Of a stretch of DNA of 13,110 bases, positions 7,493 through 13,110 are shown one piece after another. The notes under the pieces are model-generated. The model had not been told where the DNA came from. It ran no database searches and saw only the letters and a program-made list of their open reading frames with translations. The stretch is from the NCBI GenBank assembly GCA_937958365.1, contig CALFEW010001038.1:1-13110 (forward strand), in the 5' to 3' direction. Source of the DNA: an uncultured Chloroflexota bacterium (GTDB lineage Bacteria; Chloroflexota; Anaerolineae; Promineifilales; Promineifilaceae). Made by a program: the position numbers and the translations under genes. Numbering within the stretch: position 1 is the stretch's first letter; the number at the start of each line of letters is the position of its first letter.

Positions 7493-8361
7493 AACTGGTA
7501 ACATACCAACTGCATGGCGTCAGCCGCCTGGGGGCTGTACGTGACGGGGCTGTGGTGGATTTAACGGCCGTTGCCCCCGACATGCTCACCCTCATCGAAT
7601 CTGGCGCAGAAGGGCTGGCGCAGGCTGAAGCTTACGCCAAAACGGCCAGCCCTACGCTGCCACTAAACGAAGCCACACTGCTGGCCCCCATTCCCATGCC
7701 ACGTCGCAACGTGATGTGCCTGGGTCTCAATTACGTGGAACACGCCAAAGAGTCTTACACGGCGCGCGGCCAGGAGACGAAGATACCTGACTTTCCCATT
7801 GTATTTACGAAAGCGACAACGGCCGTTACCGGCCCTTACGCGGCGATACCTTATGATACGGCCGTGTCCACTCGCATAGATTGGGAAGCAGAAATGGCCG
7901 TCATCATCGGCCGGCAAGGCAAAAACATCCGGCCGGAAGACGCCATGCACTACGTCTTCGGCTACACCATCATCAACGACGTCAGCGCCCGCGACCTGCA
8001 AACCCAGCACAAGCAATACTTCAAAGGCAAAAGCCTGGACGGAAGCTGCCCCATGGGACCCTGGATCATCACCGCCGACGAAATTCCAGACCCACACCAA
8101 CTGGCCATCACCAGCCGGGTCAACGGCGTCACCAAACAAGCCAGCAATACCCGCTACATGATTTTCGACATACCGGCCATCCTTTACCACCTCTCGCGGG
8201 GCATGACCCTGTTACCTGGCGATATTATCGCCACCGGCACGCCCAGCGGCGTCGGATTTGCCCGCCAACCACCCGAATTTCTGGCCCCCGGCGACGTGGT
8301 AGAGTGTGAAGTAGAAAAGCTGGGCGTCATCCGTAACACGCTTGCACCTGAGCAAACGTAG
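7489..8361 (+). CDS. Fumarylacetoacetate hydrolase (FAH) family enzyme
   Basis: Protein of 290 residues, typical for bacterial FAH-family hydrolase/isomerase/decarboxylases that act on 2-oxo acids such as those from aromatic catabolism, or on acylpyruvates and oxaloacetate. The start is GTG, supported by AGGAG at 7476-7480 with eight bases of spacing; the overlapping upstream frame ends in the same GTGA. The catalytic C-terminal part begins near LLAPIP and contains CLGLNYVEHA, metal ligands E133 and E135 (WEAEM) and D164 (INDVSARD), then KSLDGSCPMGPWI and the glycine-rich GTPSGVG. There is no signal peptide. No pathway genes adjoin it, so the substrate stays open; oxaloacetate tautomerase or acylpyruvase are as likely as a homoprotocatechuate enzyme. 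Confidence 0.92.
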   Translation: MKLVTYQLHGVSRLGAVRDGAVVDLTAVAPDMLTLIESGAEGLAQAEAYAKTASPTLPLNEATLLAPIPMPRRNVMCLGLNYVEHAKESYTARGQETKIPDFPIVFTKATTAVTGPYAAIPYDTAVSTRIDWEAEMAVIIGRQGKNIRPEDAMHYVFGYTIINDVSARDLQTQHKQYFKGKSLDGSCPMGPWIITADEIPDPHQLAITSRVNGVTKQASNTRYMIFDIPAILYHLSRGMTLLPGDIIATGTPSGVGFARQPPEFLAPGDVVECEVEKLGVIRNTLAPEQT

Positions 8362-8366
8362 ACTCT

Positions 8367-8395
8367 TTGACAATGCCTGGGGGAGTGGCTATAAT
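8367..8395 (+). promoter_or_regulatory. Perfect consensus sigma-70 promoter for rpsA-infA
   Basis: TTGACA (8367-8372) and TATAAT (8390-8395) are exact consensus hexamers separated by exactly 17 bases. They begin five bases after the stop of the FAH gene. Transcription should start near 8402, giving a leader of about 270 nt before rpsA. A promoter of this strength suits a ribosomal protein gene. Confidence 0.88.
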
Positions 8396-8478
8396 TTCCA
8401 GGCTAGGTTGTCACAGGCTGAGTTACTGTTGGGAAGACGCTTTACAATTGTGAAGTGTATGGAGAGGCAATAAGAAGT

Positions 8479-8520
8479 ATGCAAAACACTCCTGTTGTCT
8501 CCTCTGAGGCTTATGTTTAA
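8479..8520 (+). CDS. Possible 13-residue leader peptide upstream of rpsA
   Basis: ATG at 8479 opens a 13-codon frame (MQNTPVVSSEAYV) ending in TAA at 8518-8520. GGAGAGG at 8461-8467 lies 11 bases upstream, a slightly long but usable spacing. The stop codon falls inside the 5' arm of the 8517-8543 hairpin, so a terminating ribosome would block that hairpin. No run of one amino acid suggests classical amino-acid attenuation. Confidence 0.3.
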   Translation: MQNTPVVSSEAYV

Positions 8521-8543
8521 GTAAAGTCTTTTAGTTTACTTAA
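8517..8543 (+). other. Leader hairpin
   Basis: Perfect 9-bp inverted repeat TTAAGTAAA / TTTACTTAA with a 9-base loop. The A/T-rich stem is fairly weak. It overlaps the stop of the 13-codon leader ORF. It has no U-tract downstream and is unlikely to be a terminator itself. Confidence 0.6.
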
Positions 8544-8568
8544 TGACGCTCTGAACAGCGGTACAATT

Positions 8569-8632
8569 GAGTTGCGAACTTTCGAACTCGGCCTTGTCCA
8601 CGTAATATTTTTGGGCAAAGGTCGAGTTTTTT
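8569..8632 (+). terminator. Attenuator-like antiterminator/terminator pair before rpsA
   Basis: The terminator stem pairs 8585-8599 (AACTCGGCCTTGTCC region) with 8613-8628, about 15 bp with two G-U pairs and one bulge, and is followed by six T (8627-8632). An upstream segment, 8569-8577 (GAGTTGCGA), can instead pair with 8582-8589 (TCGAACTC), 8 bp with one bulged G. The two helices share 8585-8589, so they exclude each other. The terminator sits inside the rpsA transcript, after its promoter and before its start codon, so it can only make sense as conditional termination. Confidence 0.62.
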
Positions 8633-8670
8633 CTTGAATAACATCCTATTTTGGGAAGAGATCATTACGT

Positions 8671-9885
8671 ATGTCGAGTGAAGAAACAAATTTATTGCAA
8701 GAACTACTAGATCAGCACGATTACGAACTCCCGGAAGTTGGGGACATTCGTAAGGGCATCATTGTCGCCATTAACTCGCAAGGCGTCATTGTCGATCTAG
8801 GCTCAAAACGTGACGGATTGGTTCCGCAATCCGATTTGAGCAAATTAACTGATGAAGATCGCGCAGCTTTGCAGGTCAATGACGAGATTCCGGTATACAT
8901 CGTTAACAACGAACAGCCGGACAGCGTCATTGTCTCCATCCACATGGCCCAACTCAATCAAGATTGGATTGACGCCGAAGCGATGATGGAAAGCGGCGAG
9001 ATTCTTGAGTGTGAGATCATTGGCTATAACAAAGGCGGCGCGATTGTGCCGTTCGGCCGTTTGCGTGGTTTTGTCCCGGCTTCACATCTGGTAGACCTGA
9101 CGCCCGGCATGAGCGACCGCAAACGTCAACAGCGTTTAGCCAAGTTGCGGAGCGAAAAACTGCCGATGAAAGTCATCGAAGTGGATCGCCGTCGCCGCCG
9201 TCTGGTTCTCTCGCAGCGTGATGCTCAAAAAGAATGGGAAGAAAAGCGCAAAGGCGAACTGCTGGATAACCTGAAAGAAGGGGATGTCCTCAAGGGCACA
9301 ATCAGCGGCCTGCGCGATTTCGGCGTATTTGTTGACTTAGGCGGCGCTGATGGTCTGGTTCATATTTCTGAACTGGCCTGGCATCGCATTGACCATCCAC
9401 GGGAAGTCGTCAAAGTTGGCGATGAAATCGAAGTGGTGGTGCTGAAACTGGATCGCGCTGAGCAGCGCATCAGCCTGAGCCGCAAGCAAGTGATGGCGAA
9501 TCCCTGGAGTTCAGTTGAAGAACGGTATCAGGTTAACCAACTGGTCGAAGGCAAGATCACCCGTATTCTGGATTACGGCGCTTTTGCGGAAATTGAACCG
9601 GGTATCGAAGGGCTGCTGCACGTTTCACAACTTTCGCGCACCAACGTTGAAAACGTTGGCGAGGTTGTCAAAGAAGGTGAAACTCACCTTTTGCGTGTGG
9701 TAAGCATTGATTCTCACCGCCAGCGGATTGGACTTAGCCTGAAAGCTGTCACGGCGCAAGAGCAAATCGAGTGGATGGCGCAGCACATGGCGCGTGGCGA
9801 ACAAGCCGATCAAACGGTTGATGACGAAGCTGTAATGGCCGCAAAAACGGCCGTCGCCGACACCGCCGATAGTGAAGAAGAGTAG
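8671..9885 (+). CDS. rpsA: 30S ribosomal protein S1 (four S1 domains)
   Basis: RNA-binding protein that helps mRNA dock on the 30S subunit. It has 404 residues and four S1/OB-fold repeats at about 22-91, 108-183, 202-272 and 288-359. The last two are the most canonical (GxxxGxFGVFVDLGGADGLVHISEL-type cores), and a short acidic tail ends in EEE. Four domains is the form usual in Gram-positive and related phyla, against six in E. coli. ATG at 8671 with GGAAGAG about ten bases upstream. It is driven by a perfect consensus promoter and a structured leader with a terminator, so autogenous or translation-linked control is likely. infA follows after 18 bases. Only one ACGGCCGT octamer occurs in it, near the 3' end, fitting strong sequence constraint. 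Other multi-S1 proteins are possible but the length and layout favour S1. Confidence 0.92.
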   Translation: MSSEETNLLQELLDQHDYELPEVGDIRKGIIVAINSQGVIVDLGSKRDGLVPQSDLSKLTDEDRAALQVNDEIPVYIVNNEQPDSVIVSIHMAQLNQDWIDAEAMMESGEILECEIIGYNKGGAIVPFGRLRGFVPASHLVDLTPGMSDRKRQQRLAKLRSEKLPMKVIEVDRRRRRLVLSQRDAQKEWEEKRKGELLDNLKEGDVLKGTISGLRDFGVFVDLGGADGLVHISELAWHRIDHPREVVKVGDEIEVVVLKLDRAEQRISLSRKQVMANPWSSVEERYQVNQLVEGKITRILDYGAFAEIEPGIEGLLHVSQLSRTNVENVGEVVKEGETHLLRVVSIDSHRQRIGLSLKAVTAQEQIEWMAQHMARGEQADQTVDDEAVMAAKTAVADTADSEEE

Positions 9886-9903
9886 GACCTGGTAGAGAGG
9901 AAT

Positions 9904-10182
9904 ATGGCCAAAAACGACAAACTTGAAGTTGAAGGAACTGTGGTAGAGTTGTTGCCCAACACGCAGTTTATGGTGGAGTTGGACAACGGTCACAAGGTAC
10001 TGGCTTATCTTTCTGGCCGGATGCGTAAGTATTACATTCGCATTTTGCTGGGGGATCGTGTTCGCCTGGAGATGACGCCTTATGATTTAAGCCGTGGGCG
10101 CATCAACTACCGCTACCATCGTAACCGGGCGACTGCGCCGACTGCTTCGGCAGCGCCACAACCGCAGCAGACCAAAAAATAA
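9904..10182 (+). CDS. infA: Translation initiation factor IF-1
   Basis: Binds the A site of the 30S subunit during initiation. Residues 1-72 follow the IF-1 family closely (MAKND start, EGTVVELLPN, FMVELDNGH, GRMRKYYIRILLGDRV, TPYDLSRGRI). Residues 73-92 are an Ala/Pro/Gln-rich tail ending in KK that the standard 72-residue protein lacks. A good RBS (GAGAGGA, about 9895-9901) precedes the ATG. It lies 18 bases after rpsA and shares its promoter, whereas infA usually sits in the spc-type ribosomal protein cluster. An ideal terminator follows about 80 bases after the stop. Confidence 0.95.
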   Translation: MAKNDKLEVEGTVVELLPNTQFMVELDNGHKVLAYLSGRMRKYYIRILLGDRVRLEMTPYDLSRGRINYRYHRNRATAPTASAAPQPQQTKK

Positions 10183-10261
10183 GCGTTATCCGTTACCACA
10201 AGCCTGTTGGCTCTGCAAGCCTTCGCTTTTGATTGGCCTACGCCTTCTGTTCAATGTAATT

Positions 10262-10293
10262 AAAACGCCACAACTACAGTTGTGGCGTTTTTT
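10262..10293 (+). terminator. Intrinsic terminator, probably bidirectional
   Basis: A 13-bp G/C-rich core stem with flanking A and T runs (arms 10262-10274 and 10279-10291, loop TACA) ends in six T (10288-10293). On the minus strand the same stem is followed by TTTTAATTA, so it can also stop the convergent dnaK-dnaJ-prmA transcript, whose last gene ends at 10339. Confidence 0.9.
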
Positions 10294-10338
10294 GCTGTTT
10301 ATTGACTGATGGGCAGGTGATCAACTGCCGGGCAGGTG

Positions 10339-11265
10339 CTATTTATGACGGATGACGTAACTTACCCAGTCGCGAACCTGTAGTTGTTGGTGAACTCGAC
10401 CGCCTGATTCGTCAACGGCCGTTTCCACATCCTCCGCCTGCTGATCAATAATCCCGCTCAAAATCAGGCTGCCCTCTTCCCCCACATACTGCATCAACTC
10501 ATGCTCACGAAACAAGGTGACGATAACCGGCGCTAAAATATTCACAACCACCACGTCCCAGCCCCGTTCACTCACGTCGGCGAGTGTGCCCTGGCGGATG
10601 GTGGTAACGGCCGTTACCCCATTTTGCGCCACGTTGTCCAGCGCCGCCCGCACCGCCAGATCGTCCGTATCCACGCCCAGCAAATCGGCCGCGCCCAATT
10701 TGGCAGCGGCGATGGCCAGAATGCCAGAGCCTGTGCCCACGTCTAATACGCGCATACCCGGCTTCACGATCTGTTCTAACGCTTGCAAACACATCTGGGT
10801 GGTGGGATGCAAGCCCGTGCCAAAAGCCATGCCGGGGTCCAGCGTAATCACCACGTCATCGGCGCGCAGTCCCTCAGACTCCGGGTCGGCGCTGACCGTA
10901 GACTCTTCCCAACTGGGCTGAATCCACAAATGCTGCCCAATGCGAAACGGGTGATAATGGTCTTTCCAGGCATTGGCCCAATCTTCTTCCTGCAATTTGC
11001 GGAAGGTGGGCGGCGGCAGAGGATAAAGACGGCCGTATTGATACAACAGTTCTTCAATGCGCTGCCGCGCTTCTGGGGTGTCTTCGTCTTCGGGGAGGTA
11101 AATTTTGACGGTGACGGCCGGTTCCAGCGCTTCAGGGTCCAGACTGTTCATGTCGCCAAGCTGCTCCAAAACCACGCCGTCGTTGTAGGCAAACGGCCGT
11201 AACGCTTCAGCAATCGCTTCGGCCCCCTCCCCATCTGTGATAACGCTCACTTCTAACCAATACAT
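10339..11265 (-). CDS. prmA: Ribosomal protein L11 methyltransferase
   Basis: S-adenosylmethionine-dependent enzyme that methylates ribosomal protein L11. It has 308 residues, the usual length, with an N-terminal substrate-recognition part (residues 1 to about 115) and a C-terminal Rossmann-type methyltransferase domain. Motifs seen: DPGMAFGTGLHPTT (143-156, the PrmA hallmark), SAM loop VLDVGTGSG (173-181), acidic VDTDD (198-202) and VNILAP (241-246). It is third in the minus-strand order dnaK-dnaJ-prmA, as in many Firmicutes and related bacteria, 41 bases after dnaJ. No clear Shine-Dalgarno precedes its ATG; the spacer there is a heptamer repeat. Four ACGGCCGT octamers lie inside the gene. 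Confidence 0.95.
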   Translation of the reverse strand: MYWLEVSVITDGEGAEAIAEALRPFAYNDGVVLEQLGDMNSLDPEALEPAVTVKIYLPEDEDTPEARQRIEELLYQYGRLYPLPPPTFRKLQEEDWANAWKDHYHPFRIGQHLWIQPSWEESTVSADPESEGLRADDVVITLDPGMAFGTGLHPTTQMCLQALEQIVKPGMRVLDVGTGSGILAIAAAKLGAADLLGVDTDDLAVRAALDNVAQNGVTAVTTIRQGTLADVSERGWDVVVVNILAPVIVTLFREHELMQYVGEEGSLILSGIIDQQAEDVETAVDESGGRVHQQLQVRDWVSYVIRHK

Positions 11266-11300
11266 AGCCGTTGTCCGTGTGCCGTAAGCCGTCAGGCATA
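11266..11300. repeat. Heptamer repeat filling the dnaJ-prmA spacer
   Basis: On the plus strand four 7-base units carry CCGT at the same phase (AGCCGTT, GTCCGTG, TGCCGTA, AGCCGTC), followed by a degenerate AGGCATA. The array starts at the base beside the prmA start codon and runs into an ACGGCCGT octamer (11300-11307) that touches the dnaJ stop. It fills practically the whole spacer and takes the place of a normal RBS for prmA. Confidence 0.72.
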
Positions 11301-11306
11301 CGGCCG

Positions 11307-12461
11307 TTAAAGTCCCAGCGCGTCCTTCAACTGGCTAAAAATCCCTTTTTCCCGCTGCGGGATCACTTCTTTGCCCAACGTTTTTGCCAGTTTCTCGAAC
11401 AAATCGCGCTGTTCCTCGCTTAATTTTTTGGGAATGGTGACGTGGATGAGGACATGCTGGTCGCCGCGGCCCACGTCTGCGCCCCGGCCAGTGCGGTCCA
11501 GGTGCGGCACACCTTTGCCTTTGAGCCGGAAGACCTTGCCTGATTCCGTACCCGGCGGGATGGACAGGGATTCCTCGCCATCAATGGTCGGCACTTTCAC
11601 CTCATCGCCCAACGCCGCCTGAGCCACGTTGAGTTCCAGGTCAATCCAGATGTCGTCGCCGCGCCGTTCGTAGACTTTATGCTCCAACACGCGGATGACA
11701 ACAAACAGGTTTCCGGGCGGCCCGCCATCAATGCCCGGCGCGCCTTCGTTGCCAAGACGAATTTGGGTGTCGTTGTCCACGCCGGCCGGGATTTTGACTT
11801 TGAGTTTGCGCGTTTCCTGAACTTGTTTACGGCCGTGACACGTCTGGCAGGGCGTCTCAATCACCTCGCCCACACCCTGGCAGGTAGGACAGGTGGTGAC
11901 GTTGACAAAAGAACCCAAAATAGATTGCTGCACGCGGCGCACTTCGCCGGAACCGTTACAGGTGGGGCAGCCCTTTGGCTTGGTCCCCGGTTCTGCGCCA
12001 GAGCCGTTGCACGATGGGCAGGTGGCCGGGCGAGTGACGTCAATCTCTTTTTCAACGCCAAAAACCGCTTCTTCAAACGAGATTTTCAGGTCATAACGCA
12101 AATCCGCGCCACGCCGTGGGCCGCGCCGCCGCCGCCGGTTGCCGCCGCCGCTAAACGCGCCGCCAAAAAACTCCTCAAAGATATCGGCCACGTTGCCGAA
12201 ACCGCCTTCAAAGCCAGAGAACCCGGCGCCGCCATTTTCCACGCCGGCATGGCCGAAGCGGTCATAACGGGCGCGCATGTTGTCATCAGACAGCGCTTCG
12301 TAGGCTTCGTTGATTTCCTTGAAGCGTTCACCGGCGTCTGCCTCTTTGTTCACGTCAGGGTGATATTGACGCGCCAGGCGGCGATACGCTTTTTTCAACT
12401 CGTCCTTGTTGGCGCTGCGGTTCACGCCTAGAACTTCGTAATAATCTCGTTTGGTGGCCAT
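11307..12461 (-). CDS. dnaJ: Chaperone protein DnaJ (Hsp40)
   Basis: Co-chaperone that stimulates DnaK ATPase and delivers unfolded substrates. It has 384 residues when started at ATG 12461-12459 (MATKRDYYEVLGV), the family start. A longer frame opening at 12530 would add 23 residues that only translate the spacer repeat, so I reject it. Order: J domain with HPD at 34-36, a Gly/Phe-rich linker with an Arg-rich patch, four zinc-binding motifs (CPSCNGSG, CPTCNGSG, CPTCQGVG, CQTCHGRK), then the two C-terminal substrate-binding beta domains. The fourth zinc motif ends in Lys where the CxxCxGxG consensus has Gly; all eight Cys are kept. It follows dnaK after 83 bases that contain a long hairpin. 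No clear Shine-Dalgarno is seen. Confidence 0.96.
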   Translation of the reverse strand: MATKRDYYEVLGVNRSANKDELKKAYRRLARQYHPDVNKEADAGERFKEINEAYEALSDDNMRARYDRFGHAGVENGGAGFSGFEGGFGNVADIFEEFFGGAFSGGGNRRRRRGPRRGADLRYDLKISFEEAVFGVEKEIDVTRPATCPSCNGSGAEPGTKPKGCPTCNGSGEVRRVQQSILGSFVNVTTCPTCQGVGEVIETPCQTCHGRKQVQETRKLKVKIPAGVDNDTQIRLGNEGAPGIDGGPPGNLFVVIRVLEHKVYERRGDDIWIDLELNVAQAALGDEVKVPTIDGEESLSIPPGTESGKVFRLKGKGVPHLDRTGRGADVGRGDQHVLIHVTIPKKLSEEQRDLFEKLAKTLGKEVIPQREKGIFSQLKDALGL

Positions 12462-12471
12462 AGGCAGTGGT

Positions 12472-12539
12472 GTTGGTTGGTTTGATGGTTGATTGGTGGG
12501 TTGGCGTTCACCAACCCGCAAACCAACCAACCATCAAAC
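12472..12539 (-). repeat. Octamer repeat and long hairpin between dnaK and dnaJ
   Basis: On the plus strand four imperfect 8-base units (GTTGGTTG, GTTTGATG, GTTGATTG, GTGGGTTG) fill 12472-12503. The segment 12480-12504 pairs with 12511-12539: a 17-bp helix with one mismatch, an internal bulge, then 7 bp (GGGTTGG/CCAACCC) closing a CGTTCA loop. In the minus-strand transcript this hairpin would sit just after the dnaK stop and about 18 bases before the dnaJ ATG. It has no U-tract, so processing, mRNA stabilisation or damping of dnaJ translation is more likely than termination. Confidence 0.75.
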
Positions 12540-12544
12540 TCGTT

Positions 12545-13110
12545 TTAGCTAAATTCGCCTTCAATCACATCTTCGTCAGACCCGGTTGGGCCACCAGTAG
12601 GACCGCCGGCAAAGCCGCCGTCTGGGCCTTGTGGTCCGGCCTGTTGGTACATGGCCGCGCCGGCCTGTTGCAGAGCATTTTGCAGCTTGGCGGCCGTATC
12701 TTTCATGGCGGCGGGGTCGCCGGCCGACATGGCAGATTTGACGGCTTCGACTTGGGTTTGCACGGCCGTTTTCTGCGCTTCCGGTATGCTGGCCCCATTG
12801 TCGCTGATAAACTTCTCGGCGGTATACACCGCCGAATCGGCCATGTTGCGGGCTTCCACTTCCTCTTTCCGGCGGGCATCTTCGGCCGCGTGCGCTTCCG
12901 CGTCACGCACCATCTGGTCAATCTCTTTCTCTTGCAAGCCGCTGGACGGGATGATTTGCATCGCCTGTTCGCGGCCGGTGGCCTTGTCTTTGGCCGTCAC
13001 GTTCAAGATGCCGTCGGCGTTAATGTCAAACGTCACTTCGATTTGCGGCACGCCGCGCGGCGCGGGTGGGATACCATCCAAAATAAAGCGGCCCAGGCTC
13101 TTGTTATCCC
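12545..13110 (-). CDS. dnaK: Chaperone protein DnaK, C-terminal part (5' end outside window)
   Basis: Hsp70 chaperone fragment; the frame is open to the window edge, giving about 187 residues. The TTG at 13081 is internal, because the frame upstream reads NKSLGRFIL, a conserved stretch of the DnaK substrate-binding domain. It continues through DGIPPAPRGVPQIEVTFDI and NADGILNV (end of the beta domain), then the alpha-helical lid, a Gly/Pro/Gln-rich disordered tail and the terminal DVIEGEFS, close to the usual EEVD-like bacterial ending (DVIDAEF). The ATPase domain and any grpE or hrcA lie beyond the edge. It is the first visible gene of the dnaK-dnaJ-prmA cluster. Confidence 0.96.
   Translation of the reverse strand, partial: DNKSLGRFILDGIPPAPRGVPQIEVTFDINADGILNVTAKDKATGREQAMQIIPSSGLQEKEIDQMVRDAEAHAAEDARRKEEVEARNMADSAVYTAEKFISDNGASIPEAQKTAVQTQVEAVKSAMSAGDPAAMKDTAAKLQNALQQAGAAMYQQAGPQGPDGGFAGGPTGGPTGSDEDVIEGEFS

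Larger units (their letters stand above)
8402..8670 (+). promoter_or_regulatory. Long structured 5' leader of rpsA
   Basis: This is most of the 309-base gene-free stretch 8362-8670. From 5' to 3' it holds a near-palindrome around ACAATTGT (8440-8455), a tiny ORF MERQ (8459-8473), a 13-codon ORF (8479-8520), a 9-bp hairpin (8517-8525 with 8535-8543), a second hairpin (8569-8577 with 8582-8589) and an intrinsic terminator (8585-8632). The rpsA RBS (GGAAGAG, 8654-8660) and ATG follow 38 bases later. It does not match a riboswitch class I can recognise by eye. Confidence 0.6.
1873..12769. repeat. Dispersed palindromic octamer ACGGCCGT (21 copies)
   Basis: Exact copies start at 1873, 3232, 3657, 3929, 4044, 4456, 4660, 5148, 5993, 6284, 7564, 7819, 7858, 9847, 10415, 10607, 11029, 11193, 11300, 11829 and 12762. 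Twenty are inside genes: 12 read as Thr-Ala-Val, 5 as Gly-Arg and 3 as Arg-Pro. One (11300) lies at the dnaJ stop. Fourteen are followed by T on the plus strand. Confidence 0.9.

Noticed and set aside
8362..8670. A known riboswitch or T-box in the rpsA leader
   Set aside because: I see no T-box sequence, no specifier/antiterminator core and no recognisable aptamer; only a generic terminator/antiterminator pair can be supported.
11679..12431. Plus-strand open frame of 250 codons
   Set aside because: Antisense to dnaJ, which has an unmistakable J domain and zinc motifs.
12462..12530. N-terminal extension of DnaJ starting at 12530
   Set aside because: The extra residues (Pro/Thr/Asn/Gln) are a translation of the octamer repeat hairpin; DnaJ proteins start at MATKRDYYE-like sequence.
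13079..13081. TTG as the start of a short DnaK-like gene
   Set aside because: Conserved DnaK sequence continues upstream in frame to the edge.

Overview
The window looks like chromosomal DNA from a free-living bacterium, most likely a Chloroflexota member related to Anaerolineae, Caldilineae or Ardenticatenia. This placement is an inference from gene style, not from a search. The clues are a sensor kinase with several GAF domains, a YerB-type (DUF3048) lipoprotein on a Pro/Thr linker, a large M23 peptidase/SH3/glycosidase-like fusion, a four-domain ribosomal protein S1, and a dnaK-dnaJ-prmA cluster. No phage, transposon, CRISPR, tRNA or rRNA is visible.

Layout. Bases 1-3537 (+) hold a tightly spaced signalling cluster: a 5'-truncated GAF/GAF/GAF/PAS histidine kinase, a single-domain response regulator and an alpha/beta hydrolase. 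Bases 3573-7315 (+) hold two envelope or cell-wall genes: the DUF3048 lipoprotein and a 789-residue protein with an M23 domain, four SH3-like repeats and a TIM-barrel glycosidase-like domain but no visible signal peptide. A strong hairpin at 7316-7360 follows. An FAH-family hydrolase/isomerase gene (7489-8361, +) comes next. A perfect sigma-70-type promoter (8367-8395) then begins a leader of about 270 nt containing two tiny ORFs and mutually exclusive hairpins, the last a terminator, just before rpsA (8671-9885) and infA (9904-10182). A bidirectional terminator (10262-10293) separates this operon from the convergent minus-strand cluster dnaK (5'-truncated), dnaJ, prmA (13110 down to 10339).

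Three things stand out beyond the genes. First, the palindromic octamer ACGGCCGT occurs 21 times in 13.1 kb, where well under one copy is expected. It lies in genes on both strands and in all reading frames, which resembles the cyanobacterial HIP1 phenomenon with a different word. Second, four short spacers consist largely of imperfect tandem 7- or 8-base repeats of unrelated sequence, and one folds into a long hairpin between dnaK and dnaJ. Third, the rpsA-infA leader looks like a transcription attenuator, which would put ribosomal protein S1 and IF-1 under shared feedback or translational control.

Together the right half is a translation and protein-quality module (S1, IF-1, L11 methyltransferase, DnaK/DnaJ). 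The left half is a sensing and envelope module.
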